NCBI GenBank assembly: GCA_001599815.1
Contig: BCIA01000001.1
Coordinates: 686,934-750,933 of the forward strand
Source: Furcasterigmium furcatum
Taxonomy: Eukaryota; Ascomycota; Sordariomycetes; Glomerellales; Plectosphaerellaceae
Reading direction: 5' to 3'
DNA: 64,000 nt
Of the stretch, positions 22,485 to 34,225 are shown in pieces. The notes under the pieces are model-generated. The model did no database searches. It saw only the letters and a program-made list of their open reading frames with translations, and was not told the DNA's origin. Every line of letters starts with the position of its first letter. Position 1 is the stretch's first letter. Made by a program: the position numbers and the translations under genes.

Positions 22485-23021
22485 ATGGCTCGTACCAAGC
22501 AGAGTGAGTTTCTCCATCGTTGCATCACACCTTCACTTCAGGTTTTGCTGACACCTTGTCTTCAGCCGCCCGCAAGTCCACTGGTGGCAAGGCCCCCCGC
22601 AAGCAGCTTGCCTCCAAGGCTGCTCGCAAGTCCGCCCCCTCCACCGGCGGTGTCAAGAAGCCTCACCGCTACAAGCCCGGTACCGTCGCTCTCCGTGAGA
22701 TCCGTCGCTACCAGAAGTCCACCGAGCTTCTGATCCGCAAGCTCCCCTTCCAGCGTCTGGTGAGTCACTACATTCCGCATCGCGCGATCGCGTCACACCG
22801 CGTTCCTAACACGTCACTTCCAGGTTCGTGAGATCGCCCAGGACTTCAAGTCCGACCTCCGCTTCCAGTCCTCCGCCATCGGCGCCCTCCAGGAGTCCGT
22901 CGAGTCCTACCTCGTCTCCCTCTTCGAGGACACCAACCTGTGTGCCATTCACGCCAAGCGTGTTACCATCCAGTCCAAGGACATCCAGCTTGCCCGCCGC
23001 CTTCGCGGTGAGCGCAACTAA
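22485..23021 (+). CDS. H3: Histone H3
   Basis: Exons 22485..22503, 22566..22759 and 22824..23021 give exactly 136 codons plus stop. Exon 1 is only 19 nt (MARTKQ and the first base of Thr). Exon 2 encodes ARKSTGGKAPRKQLASKAAR through LPFQRL, and exon 3 VREIAQDFKSDLRFQ to RRLRGERN. It is a core histone; tail residues K4, K9, K14, K27 and K36 are present, which in fungi include targets for heterochromatin marking. Introns of 62 and 64 bp have GTGAGT donors and CAG acceptors. The sequence is of the replication-coupled H3 type rather than the CenH3 type. Confidence 0.98.
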
Positions 23022-23879
23022 GCGTCTGCTCTTGGTCTTTCTCTCAGTTAGGGTGGTTCATGACTCGTTCGGGAATGCTTGACGAAGGGACCGTCACAGG
23101 GTTAGGGGATTCAGGCGTTATCAAATGAGTGCTTTTTTCACGCGTTAGGGCTGTACATTACAGATTAGGCAGCAAAGGCAAGCTGCCGCATGGGAATGCC
23201 AACTTCATGATATAATATCCTGTCTGCCTCCACTGTGACATGCCCACTCCGGCGACGCGCCGCCTGGCGCGACCTGCAAACAAGAATGCCGCCGCCTTGG
23301 CCTGGCCATTGTGGCCAACACAGCTGGAGCGGCCCCTCACAGTGATGCGCCGCAGAGCGCGTTCCTAGAGTGTCGACATCTCTGCAGCCTGGAGGTACTC
23401 GAATGATGACACAGTCAACCTCGCGTTTGCCTTAGGCTCCCAGAGGTAGTCCCGCCGAGGATAAAGGAACACCACATGATTGTCTACCTAGTCACCAGGA
23501 CACGCGGCAGATTTGGTTCTGTAGGAGAGCACAACCAAGCGCGCCGGACCTCAGTCACTTACAGCAACAATTAACAAGACATCACGACATTCTGCGACGT
23601 TTGGCGTCGAGCCCGATGCGTAGAAGCGCATCTCGAGCAACTGTCTGGGACAGGTGTGAGCGGGAAAGAGGCTGGCGTCGGCCAGGTGGCATTCAGAGTT
23701 TAGTATTATCTCGGTGTGCAGTGTGTAGCTCAAGCCGCCCCCAGGGCCTGGCGGATGATGGGCTGATCGAACGACAGTTAGAGTGTTATCAGTGCATGTT
23801 GTGGTACGTTTGATCGATTTCTTGCGGCGACTCTATCAGGCCTTCTGTAATTAATGTCTTGCCATCGTCGCAGACCATC
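23022..23879. other. Intergenic region between H3 and PRP3 (convergent)
   Basis: It contains the 3' ends of H3 and PRP3. The small frames present show no motif or coherent splice structure. No RNA gene was recognised. Confidence 0.6.
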
Positions 23880-25346
23880 TCAAACGGCCTTGGCCATCGT
23901 CCAAAAGTTCTCCATCTTGGATCTGGTCAGGGCGTCTTTCACCTCCGAGTCCGATTCGCAAACCTTGCTCCCCCACTTGCGGAAAGCTCTGGACTTCTCT
24001 TCACCCTCAAATACCAATTTGCATTCGTTGAGGGACATGTCCTTCAAGTTGCCCTGTTCATTCTCCGCCAAAAGCCAATCCCGCTCGACCTGGCTCTGGC
24101 CGCTTTTGTCTCGAGAGGGCGTGTTCTCTGTCCAGTCAATGCGGTTCAGCATGAGCTGCTTGTATTTGCGAATGCTGTGCTCGCCTCCTTCTGCGATGAC
24201 AAGATTGAACTGAGGGTGCAGGATGCAGATGCCTGTGAGCGCGTGTTGCTCCGCATTCTTGCCGATTTTGAAGCGATGCTGGCCGTTGGCGAGGCTCCCA
24301 ATCTTGAAAACAGCCACGTGTATGCCCTTTTCGGCGTCCTTCTGCTGATTCGCAGCCAGTTTCTCGTGTTTCTCTTCCTTGCTCAGCTTTCTATCCTCGT
24401 TCGTTTGGATGTGTCGATCTTGCCGCTCGGCAATCTGGCGGTTGACCATGGCCTCTACAGCAGTGGGGTCCTTCACGGCCGCTTCGGCGTAGACTCGCAT
24501 CATATTGCTCTTCTTGACCTTCGGCGGAGGAGCTGGGACGAGACCGAGACGGATTTTTGCCTGCTGTTCCTTGAGCTCCGCCATGCGTCTCTGTCGTCGA
24601 AGCTTGGCCTGTTCCTTGGATGTCAAGAACATGGCCTTGGGGGCGGGCGCTTTTCGTTCCTGGGGGGGCTCGAGGGCGACGGGGTGCTGAATGTACTCGG
24701 TCACGATGCTGTCGGGTGTCGTGAGCTTCAATCGAGAGGCGTCTTCGAGGTGATCGTAGTCGCCATTCACCAGACCCTCGTCCCACCACTCAATCTGTGG
24801 AGGTGCTTCCACAACAAGGTTCTTCTCCAGATCTAGCTCTTCATCAATGCCGGCCTTCCTCCTGTGTGCTGCAACACGCCTCTTCATCGCCTCTAAGGCG
24901 GCCTGCCTCCTCAGCGCATTGCCCTGTTGGATGTATTTCCCCTTTTGGTTGAAGACGAGCTGTCTTGATTGCCTCTGCTTGCTGCTCGCGCCTTGCCCCG
25001 CGAGCTGATAATCCAAGTACGGGTTGGCCTGTGGCGCATCGCCGTTTCGGCCGCCATCGTAGCTCTTGGCTGACCCATGTGAGTTCCGGAGGGTGTCAGG
25101 TTGTTGTCGTGAGCCTGGGGGCTTGGGGGAGCTGCCTGCCCTGCTCGGTGGCTTCCAGGAACCGAGATCCTCCAGAGCTGGATGAAGGCCGACATTGAGG
25201 CCACCTTTGGCCTTGCTACTACCGACAGCAGCGGCTACTCTGGCTTTCAGGGCAGCTAGCTTATCTGCTGCCGACTCGGACTTCTGAACGCGCGAAGAAG
25301 CATCGTGCCGCGGACCGAGTCCTGGTGATTGACCACGACGGTCCAT
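23880..25346 (-). CDS. PRP3: U4/U6 small nuclear ribonucleoprotein Prp3
   Basis: Single-exon frame of 488 aa, close to the yeast length. Prp3 binds the U4/U6 duplex and stabilises the U4/U6.U5 tri-snRNP in the nucleus. The N-terminal 130 residues are low-complexity. The conserved PRP3 region follows, with YLDYQLAGQ, LVFNQKGKYIQQGNALRRQAAL, IEWWDEG, AMFLTSKEQAKLRRQRR and GLVPAPPPKVK. The C-terminal domain (DUF1115 type) has VAVFKIGSLANGQHRFKIG, NLVIAEGGEHSIRKYKQLMLNRIDW and ends KMENFWTMAKAV. The middle is basic and helical with likely coiled coil. The start at 25346 is the first in-frame ATG giving a sensible N-terminus; a small 5' exon cannot be excluded. It is divergent from RPA190. Confidence 0.93.
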   Translation of the reverse strand: MDRRGQSPGLGPRHDASSRVQKSESAADKLAALKARVAAAVGSSKAKGGLNVGLHPALEDLGSWKPPSRAGSSPKPPGSRQQPDTLRNSHGSAKSYDGGRNGDAPQANPYLDYQLAGQGASSKQRQSRQLVFNQKGKYIQQGNALRRQAALEAMKRRVAAHRRKAGIDEELDLEKNLVVEAPPQIEWWDEGLVNGDYDHLEDASRLKLTTPDSIVTEYIQHPVALEPPQERKAPAPKAMFLTSKEQAKLRRQRRMAELKEQQAKIRLGLVPAPPPKVKKSNMMRVYAEAAVKDPTAVEAMVNRQIAERQDRHIQTNEDRKLSKEEKHEKLAANQQKDAEKGIHVAVFKIGSLANGQHRFKIGKNAEQHALTGICILHPQFNLVIAEGGEHSIRKYKQLMLNRIDWTENTPSRDKSGQSQVERDWLLAENEQGNLKDMSLNECKLVFEGEEKSRAFRKWGSKVCESDSEVKDALTRSKMENFWTMAKAV

Positions 25347-25777
25347 TTGCGCAGTCTTGATCCGTGGGTGTCGTTCGTGTGTCGCCTCGCAACGGCGGGA
25401 AGGCTGCCTCGAGACGTGAAAGAGAGTCCTGAAGTGTGGCAGTCAGCGTGCAAGTTGGAATTGCAGTGGTTCGGGGCAGAAAGTTGGGGCCTCCCACCCT
25501 CCAGTCAATTGCCGGCTCAGTGATTTAGGTAATCTGCTGCGAAGGTCTCCATATAATTAGGCTGCATGTGAGACCGACCCACTGGAGGCTGCCCGTTTTC
25601 TTTCTGCCCTCTTTCACCGCTAAAAAAAAACTCCCCTCCGGCATCCTTCTGGGCCCAGTGCAAACCTCAAGACACCACCCGAAGCAAGCCCCTTCCAAGT
25701 TGTTCCCGGGCCAGAACAGCTGCGGACGATAGCCCGAACAGACGCCACTGAGATGATTTCAGTCCTGTAACGCCGCC
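25347..25777. promoter_or_regulatory. Short divergent promoter region, PRP3 / RPA190
   Basis: Only 431 bp separates the two start codons. An A run (about 25622-25630) is the only obvious poly-dA element. No TATA box is evident, and no coding sequence is supported. Confidence 0.6.
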
Positions 25778-28700
25778 ATGAACATCTCCCAGCCTGTCCC
25801 GTCCGCCATTGAGACGGTTGAGTTCACCTTTCTCACCGAGCCGGAGATCAAGGCAATCTCCGTGAAGCGCATCGAAAATGAAAACACATTCGACACGCTC
25901 CTCAATCCCGTGCCGGGAGGTCTATATGACCCAGCACTTGGCTCCTGGGGACATTCAAAGTAAGCAATCGCATGTTTGCTCCCCGTGCTTCTTCTCCAAC
26001 TGACGCTCTTGGTACAGCTGTTCAACATGCAACCTGAACCAGTCCTCCTGCCCCGGCCACACTGGCCACATCGAGCTTCCCGTACCTGTGTACCACCCTG
26101 TGTTCATGGATCAGGTTCTTCGCCTGCTGCGGTCACAATGCGTCTACTGTAAAGGATTCCGAATGCGCCAACGAGATCTCCACTCGTATACGTGCAAGCT
26201 CCGCCTCTTGCAACATGGCATGCTGGACGCAGCAAATCTCGTTGATGCTATTGGCGAGGATTTCTGCGGCATCCAAGTTGACGGGCTGGATGAGGCCAGC
26301 GAAGCGGAGGAAGACGGGGCTGACAACATCACGAGAAAACGGGAGAGCTTCGTGCGCCGACAACTGTCATCCAACAAAGTCAGCTTCGGCGAGATGAGGA
26401 AGGCGAAGCATGAGGGAGCTCTGGAGATGCGGCGAACGCTCATCAAGGAGTTCATGGCCAACATCGCTAAAGCCAAGAAGTGCGAGTCTTGCGGCGGAGT
26501 CTCCCCTGGCTTCAGAAAGGACGCCTTTGTCAAGATTTTTGAAAAGCCTCTGTCGGGCAGGGAATCGACGAAGATGGCACAGAAGAATCTCAAGGTCAAG
26601 GATGCCATGGCAATGGCCACATCGACAAAGGCAAAGCCCGACGATTACAACTCCGACGAGGGTGTTGCAGACATCGAATCATCATCTGACCAAGACGTGA
26701 CAATGGGCGGCGTCGCTTCCGACGAAGAGTCCCAAGAAGAGCCTCAAAAGGTGCCGAAAACCCAGCTCGCGACGACACGTCAACGATACATATCTGCGAT
26801 GGAGGTGCGCCAACGCCTTATTACATTGTTTGAGAAGGAGCAGGACATTCTCTCGCTAGTTTACAACTCGAAGCCCCTCAAGAAGAAGGTCGGCAAAGTC
26901 TCTGCCGACATGTTCTTCATCACCACCGTCCTTGTCCCGCCGAACCGATTCCGCCCCGAGGCGCGCACCGGAGATTCGCAGATCGCGGAGGCGCAGCAGA
27001 ACAACCTCTACAAGAACATTCTTCGAGCCTGCACCTCAATCGCGCGTGTCCACGAGAGCATTGGCGGGGCCTCTCACCCTGGACGACCCCGAACCATGAC
27101 GGACCTCCATCAGGCTTGGACCGACTTGCAAAATGCCATCAACTCTTTGATCGACAAGGACAAGAACCCTATCATGGGTGCCGCTGCGAAGAGAAACGAG
27201 GAGGGCATTAAGCAAAAGCTCGAGAAGAAGGAGGGTCTGTTCCGAAAGAACATGATGGGCAAGCGAGTCAACTTTGCGGCACGCAGTGTCATCTCACCAG
27301 ACCCCAACATCGAGACCAACGAAGTCGGCGTGCCACCCGTCTTCGCGCGCAAGTTGACGTATCCCGAGCCCGTGACAAGCCACAACTTCCGAGACTTGCA
27401 ACAGGCCGTCATCAACGGCGTAGACAAATGGCCTGGCGCAGCAGCCATTGAGTATGAGAACGGCCAGGTCACAAACCTGCGCGGCAAGTCGGCGGACGAG
27501 CGTGTGTCTCTTGCCAACCAGCTGCTTGCGCCAACTGATGGTAACACGAGCGGCGTCAAGAACAAAAAGGTTCACCGGCATCTTACCAATGGCGACGTCG
27601 TCATCATGAACCGCCAGCCCACCCTCCACAAGCCGTCGATGATGGGACATCGTGTCCGGGTCCTTCCTGGCGAGAAGACCATTCGGCTGCACTACACCAA
27701 TTGCAATTCTTACAACGCCGATTTCGACGGTGACGAGATGAACATGCACTTCCCGCAGAATGAGGTCGCTCGAGCCGAGGCGCTGCAGATCGCCGACACG
27801 GATCACCAGTATGTGTCGGGAACCGCCGGCAAGCCGTTGCGCGGCCTGATTCAGGATCATCTGTCCGTCTCCGTTGCACTTTGCAACAAGGACACATTTT
27901 TCAATCGAAGCGATTATCACCAACTTGTCTACGCGGCGCTGCGCCCCGAGAGTGGCCACATCTATGGCGAGCGGCTCGAACTTGTGCCCCCAGCCTTCAT
28001 CAAACCGGTTCCCAGGTGGACGGGAAAGCAGGTGGTGACCACGATTCTGAAAAACATCAAGCCACCCAATGGCGAGGGCGTCTGGATGAGTGGCAAGACC
28101 TCGGTGCCGGCCGATCGCTGGGGCTCTAGCACGGAGGAAGGGATCGTTCTCTTCCAAGACGGGCAGTTTATCCATGGCATCCTCGACAAAGCACATCTCG
28201 GCCCCAGTTCTGGTGGTCTGGTTCACTCCATCCACGAGGTGTATGGTCCCGCCGTGGCCGGAAAGTTGCTCAGCAGTCTCGGCCGGCTTTTGACTCGGTA
28301 TCTCAACATGCGGGCCTTCACATGCGGCATGGACGATCTCAAGCTTACCCCCGAGGGCGAGGTGACGCGGAGGGATACCCTGAAAGCTGCTGACAGTATC
28401 GGCCTCGAGGTCGCCGCCAAGTACGTCTCGTTAGAGGCTGATCAGCTAACGAGCGTTACTCCCGAACTTTTGGTTCGTCTTGAAGAGGTACTTCGAGACG
28501 ACAACAAGCAGGAGGGCCTGGATCTGCTGGTGAACGCCCGAAACGGGGAGTTGTCAACTGCAATTACCAATGCCTGCCTTCCCACTGGCTTGGTCAAGCA
28601 GTTCCCCAAAAACCAAATGCAGGCCATGACCATCTCCGGAGCCAAGGGTGGAGCGGTCAACGCAAACCTCATCTCGTGCAACCTGGGCCAGCAGGTTCTG

Positions 28701-30902
28701 GAGGGACGCAGAGTGCCAATCATGGTCAGCGGCAAGTCTCTCCCCTGCTTCAAGCCCTTTGAGTCGAGCGTCCGCGCTGGAGGATACATCGTCAACAGGT
28801 TCTTGACGGGCATCCGACCCCAAGAGTACTATTTCCATCACATGGCTGGACGTGAAGGTCTCATCGACACTGCCGTGAAGACATCCAGATCTGGATACTT
28901 GCAGCGTTGTATCATCAAGGGCATGGAGGGTCTGACCGTGTCGTATGATTCGACCGTTCGCGATGCCGATGGTACCCTTGTTCAGTTCCTGTACGGAGAG
29001 GACGGGCTTGATGTGACAAAACAAAAGTACCTGCACGACTTCAGCTTCGTTCTTCGGAACATCGGATCCGAAACCGCTCAACTCAACTTCAACAGCAGTT
29101 TCAAGGAGATGTTTGCTGGCGACAAGGACGAGATTCTGCGTCATATGAAGAGCGCCATCAAGCACGTCAAGTTGAACCGTCCTGACCCCAAGGACCCCGT
29201 CAATTCTATGGTCAACCCCGCCAAGGTTGCATTCGCGACGTCTGAGAAGTTCTACGAGCAGATGACCCAGTACATCAAGGAGAACAAAGATGGCCTGATC
29301 CGAGAAAAAGGCGAAAAGAGCGGGAATTCCTTCTTGATACCCAGCGTGAGCAAGAAGACTGCGGAGCTGGTGCTGGCCGCGAAGTACATGCGGTCGTTCG
29401 TGGAGCCTGGTGAGGGTGTTGGTATCGTTGCCGGCCAGAGTGTCGGCGAGCCTTCGACCCAGATGACGCTCAACACCTTCCATCTGGCTGGTCACTCCGC
29501 GAAGAACGTTACTCTCGGCATCCCTCGTCTCCGAGAAATTCTCATGACTGCTAGCCGGACCATCTCGACACCATCGATGACACTCTTCCCCAACGAAGAG
29601 CTCAGCCAGGCACACTGCGAAGTTTTCAACAAATCCATTAGCCGGTTACCCCTCGCCGACGTTTTGGACTCGGCCAAGGTCGTCGAACGCGCAGGCAGGG
29701 GTAAGGACGGAAGTCTCCACAAGTTCTACGATATTCGACTCTCGTTCTTCCCCTCGGAGGAATACACCAAGGCGTATGCCATCGAAACGGCGGATGTTCT
29801 GAACGCCGTGGAGAAGAAGTTCCTGGGCCATCTCGTTAAGCTCATGTTGCGGGAGATTCGCAAGAAGCAAACACGAGGCACCGCGGCGACACCAGTCGTG
29901 GGAACCAAGGCAGGGACAGTCGAGATGGCAAGCGGCAACGCGGCGAGGACGGCTCAGGACGACGAAGACGACGACGACGACGGCGACGACGATGCCACGA
30001 ACGACAAGCAACGAGGCAACCGATCCGAGGCAGTGTCATACGGACCTAATGATGAAGAGGATGACGCCATCCAGAGGGAGATGGCACGGGAGGGATCACC
30101 TGACGAAGACGAGGGCTTTGGAGGCAGTCCCGATGCTGCCGCTGGCGCTGCTGATGAAGGCTCGGATGATGACGCGGTGGGCGACGACGCTGAACGGGCG
30201 GAACGGGTCAAGCTGCGCCACAGCCACGTGAGCCGCTTCAGGAGCGATGAGGCTTCTGGCAGTTGGTGCGAGTTCACGCTTGAGTTCGATGCCAATTCGC
30301 CGAAGCTGCTGATGTTGAACATTGTGCAAGAGGCAGTCAGGAAGACGGTCGTCCAGGAGATTCCAGGCGTCGGGGCTTGCATCCTCGTCCACGACCACAA
30401 GATGAAGGATCCCGTCACAGGAAAGGAACTTGAGGTGTCGGCCATCCACACATCAGGCGCCAACCTCAAGCACATGCAGAGATTCGGCGACTACATCAAC
30501 CCGAATAGGACGCAGACCAACGACATTGCGGCCCTGCTGGATGTATACGGCGTCGAAGCGTGCCGGAGCAACATCGTGGTAGAGCTCGGCAATGTCTTCG
30601 GTGGCCACGGCATCGCCGTAGACAACCGACACTTGAACCTCATTGCTGACTACATGACGAGAAATGGTGGCTACACACCCTTCAACCGCGCCGGCTTGAG
30701 CGGCAACGTCAGTCCTTTTACGAAAATGAGTTTCGAGACAACCTTGGCCTTCCTCAAGGACGCCGCATTGGATGGCGACTGGGACGATCTCACCACCCCG
30801 AGTGGCCGGCTGGTCATGGGTCGTCTGGGCAAGATTGGCACGGGTGCTTTCGACGTCCTGACCAAGCTGCCCACCCGGCATGTCGCCTCGGGGACAGATT
30901 GA
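25778..30902 (+). CDS. RPA190: DNA-directed RNA polymerase I largest subunit
   Basis: Exons 25778..25959 and 26018..30902 give 1688 aa, similar to yeast RPA190 (1664). It is the catalytic subunit that transcribes the 35S rRNA precursor in the nucleolus. The 58-bp phase-2 intron interrupts the N-terminal zinc region; splicing creates GHSNCSTCNLNQSSCPGHTGH, the C-x2-C-x6-C-x2-H clamp zinc site. Further on: HPVFMDQVLRLLRSQCVYCKG, the lid/rudder region, HRHLTNGDVVIMNRQPTLHKPSM, and the Mg-binding NADFDGDEMNMH near residue 626. The bridge helix/trigger loop region contains GIVAGQSVGEPSTQMTLNTFH. A Pol I-type acidic low-complexity insertion (DDEDDDDDGDDD, near residue 1375) precedes the conserved C-terminal part. 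No other intron is needed. It shares a short divergent promoter with PRP3. Confidence 0.98.
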
Positions 30903-31585
30903 ATCAGCGTCCCGTCAAGAGGAGGTTGTTGGCCGCGCAGATGATGGATGGTACATATTTTTCCCACCAAGAGATGGCATTGTCTGGGGGCGTTTCATGG
31001 TAGAATGTTGTTGTGCTGGAGCACCGAAAAGTGGCATGTGAGAATAAAAGTGTAGACGCATAGCACGCGCTGTTGATACTTTTGTATTTCAAGTGGCATT
31101 CAGTTCAGTGAACTTCGCAGCCGATGCAAGTCTGACCGATGTGACTTGGGTATTCGCCCGCCTGCTGGGCTCGAAAAATCACGAGAATCGCAACGCCATC
31201 TGGACGGTGATGTATGTACGTACATAGCTGCTAGAGAGGTAGGGTGAAGATGATCAGTGACAGCAGCAGGGCACCGCCATGTGAAACTCGACAACAAGTA
31301 CATACCACAAGGGCACGGAGTGGCGTCGCTGAAGTCGGCAGCGCCTCGAAGGGCCGCGAAGCCGCAGCTGCACAACGGCCGGCATTTGATTGGCTAATTA
31401 ACGCACTACGCCGGGGAGGAAGTCGGCGACTGTGGCATCGAAGCCTGGGCAAGGGCCAGGCTCGACTGGCCCAGCGCCGGCAGCTTGCTGGGTGTGGTGC
31501 AGGCGACGTGGTATGAGCCAGAGGATGTAGGCATGTACTCGTAGATACCTGCCCAGTTTCCTGCGGCGGTTGGTGATTGATTGTA

Positions 31586-31607
31586 CATACATACATACAT
31601 ACATGCC
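31586..31607. repeat. Microsatellite (CATA)n
   Basis: About five copies of a CATA/TACA tetranucleotide, preceded further left (31211-31226) by a related gtatgtacgtacata stretch. Confidence 0.8.
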
Positions 31608-32488
31608 TCAACGGGTAAATGGACAGCAAGGGGGGCATACTTATAATGGGCAGGTTGTGGCAGCCAATTTCCCCGTCGCGGAACAGAAACACGCGGAAGG
31701 GCTTCCCTGCGCGGCCGGCGGCGGCCAGGTACTTGTACAAACATAGACATGCCTGCTTGCTTGGTACGTAACGCGGGTGGGTGTTGGCCAGTCTGGCGAT
31801 CGATCGGTGTCCTTGCGGAGAACCGCGCCTTCGCCGACATGCAGTCGAGTTCGTCACAAGAGCGGGCGTTGCAGAATGCGCGCATCTGCAAGGCGGCGTT
31901 TGGGGGCGGAGGACTGGCGGTAAAGAGACAATCGTACGCGCGGGCAGCGCGCGCGCAAGTCTCTCGCTCTGACGGGTCGACCACACGCTGAGAGGGGAAC
32001 GATGCGTGAGGACCCCCCGACTGCAGTCACCTCAGCGTCCCGGAGCCATGCGACCAAGAGGCCGACTCTTCAATGGTTTGAAGGCAAGGTCGTCGTCGTT
32101 TTGGCGCCAGCAGCTCTCTGCACTATGTAGACGCCAGCGAGATCGCCAAATCCGCATCATGGCGTCGGCAAAGGGGGACGGACCATGGCGCGGCGACAGG
32201 AGGTACCACAGGGTCGCAGGCAAAAGTGGCTGCGAGCTTGCCGTGCTGGCTAGCTGGGTGTCGAGAATTGCCCAAAGTTGACCGGACGCCCGCGGCTTCC
32301 AGAACGCCGCGCGAAAGGACCAGGGGCGGGGAGCGGTTCATGGCGTCCGATTTGTCGGCCAGCTGGACGGGGGCATGACTCTAGCCGCGAGCAGCGTCCA
32401 GCGTCCCGCGCTCCGAATAAAGGTGCGTGCGTTCCTGCGAGACGAGAACTTACTAATATGGGCAGGTATGTATTCCATACTCCATCCA

Positions 32489-32512
32489 GCAAGCAAGCAA
32501 GCAAGCAATGCA
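32489..32512. repeat. Microsatellite (AGCA)n
   Basis: Five to six copies of AGCA (agcaagcaagcaagcaagca) in non-coding DNA. Confidence 0.8.
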
Positions 32513-34225
32513 TGAGACCGGAAGCACGGGGTGGTGGTGGAGCGAAGAGAGAGGCAGGGGGCACGAAAGCTGCCGGGAGGTAATACATACTGCCCCGGGT
32601 TGCGCTCGCCATCCGGGCATGTTGAAGCTCTCAGTTCGAGACCTAGACAGGGAGCCCTGAGGCACGGGGTCCATGCCATGCGAGGGCTGCCTGCTGGAAT
32701 CCAATGCTCATGGAAGCACGACGCGTGCGCGGGATGGACTGGACCTGCTGATCTGGCTGCAAGAGGCAGCCGTAGCGCCCCGGCCCTGACAGCACACCCC
32801 AGTGGCGGCCACCACCCGCTAGCAGCCCACGGCACCCAGGGGACGGGTCCAGAGGCTGGTTGTTCGATTCGCCCGAGTCCGAGGCACGGGGAAACGCTAA
32901 TTCGACCCCTTCCTAGGGTACAAACTCCCACCCCACACCCCCAACGTCGGGCCCTTCACTGTCTGTTTTTCTTTCCCTACCTACTGTAATCCTTCCACTC
33001 AGGGATCCATACTTTCTTCAACCTCCATCCCCATCCCTGTCCCTTGCACTGACGGTTGGCGCTACGCATCAAGTCAGACCTGATGATGCTACCAAATGGA
33101 CTACGTACACAACAGTGCTATCCAATTCCATCGAGGAGTGGCTCGACTCCCGGTTATTACCGCATGTCCGCACGAGGATTAGTCTCAATATCTTGCCCTC
33201 CTCGTCTGAGGTGTACATGCACCTACCTACATCGGAACCCTGTTCCTGGGAGAACGGGGAACAGACAGACAATGGAACCTCAGCCAAGAGCTGTGCCCAA
33301 TCTTGTTGGTCCTGTGCCACCGCTTGTCCATGTATGGACCTACTTCCTCGGCCGCGGAACTCGTCTCTCGACCCTCCCTCCCCCTTTCAGAGTTCCGTGG
33401 GCTGGCGCGGCGCTCTTCAGCAAGTAAGTATGCCCTGTTCACGCCACCACCACCACCCCTCGTCATTCAAAGTTCTCGGCCCAGAATCTTGGAGGGGAGT
33501 GGGTTCCTGACGCCAACGGACCGCAGGCGGGAACGATGCAGTCCAGGGGCGCGGCGCGGCATTGGGCCATCCTTCCACCATGGCCGAGCCGACATGTGAC
33601 CGGCACATCGACAGCACTCGATTGCCAAGATTCTTCAGCGCGCGCGCCTCCGATGATATCGGCCATACCACTTTTGTTCACTGCCAGGCATCATGGGCAC
33701 ACGCTCGCTATGTAATTCGGCCAAATCACCATTGTTACCACCACCGCGCGGCGATGTTGACGGGTATCGATTCTACAGAACCCCCCCTGTTTCAGTCGGC
33801 TTGTTCCCCATGCTCCAGCGTTCTGGGACGACCTGCGAGTCGCTCTGCAGACGGCCAGCATCCCTGCTGCGAACTGTCTAGGCTCCTGCCATCCGTCCAC
33901 GGCTCATCGGCCTTCCCATGGGGCTAGTTCTTCCTAGTTCTTCGTCTCGAAGGCCATCGATAGTCGGCCCAGCGGACTCTCTCTATCCCATCCCTTTGAG
34001 GGGGGCGAGCGCCTCCTAGCAGGTGAGTGAAGGCATCAGCGCATCGAAACCGGCGAGCCCTTCCATGGCAGCTTCGCCGGTCCCTTCTTGGGTGCCTCAA
34101 GTGCTGCAGAGCGGTCGCATCGTCGCGTGGCACCTAAATACCGCGCGCTGATCGACGCTCTGGCTTATCATCTGCAAGTGGTGAGCTGCGGCCCAACAAA
34201 CAGTCTCGCTCGCCCTGTATTTCCC

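Larger units (their letters stand above)
30903..34225. other. Intergenic region between RPA190 and the C2H2 factor
   Basis: About 3.3 kb between two convergent 3' ends. Short overlapping frames occur on both strands without motifs. Two tetranucleotide microsatellites are present: a (CATA)n run at about 31586-31607 and (AGCA)n at about 32489-32512. No gene or RNA can be supported. Confidence 0.5.

Noticed and set aside
32866..32890. gttcgattc as a tRNA T-arm
   Set aside because: No matching acceptor stem, D-arm or anticodon arm within 80 bases upstream.
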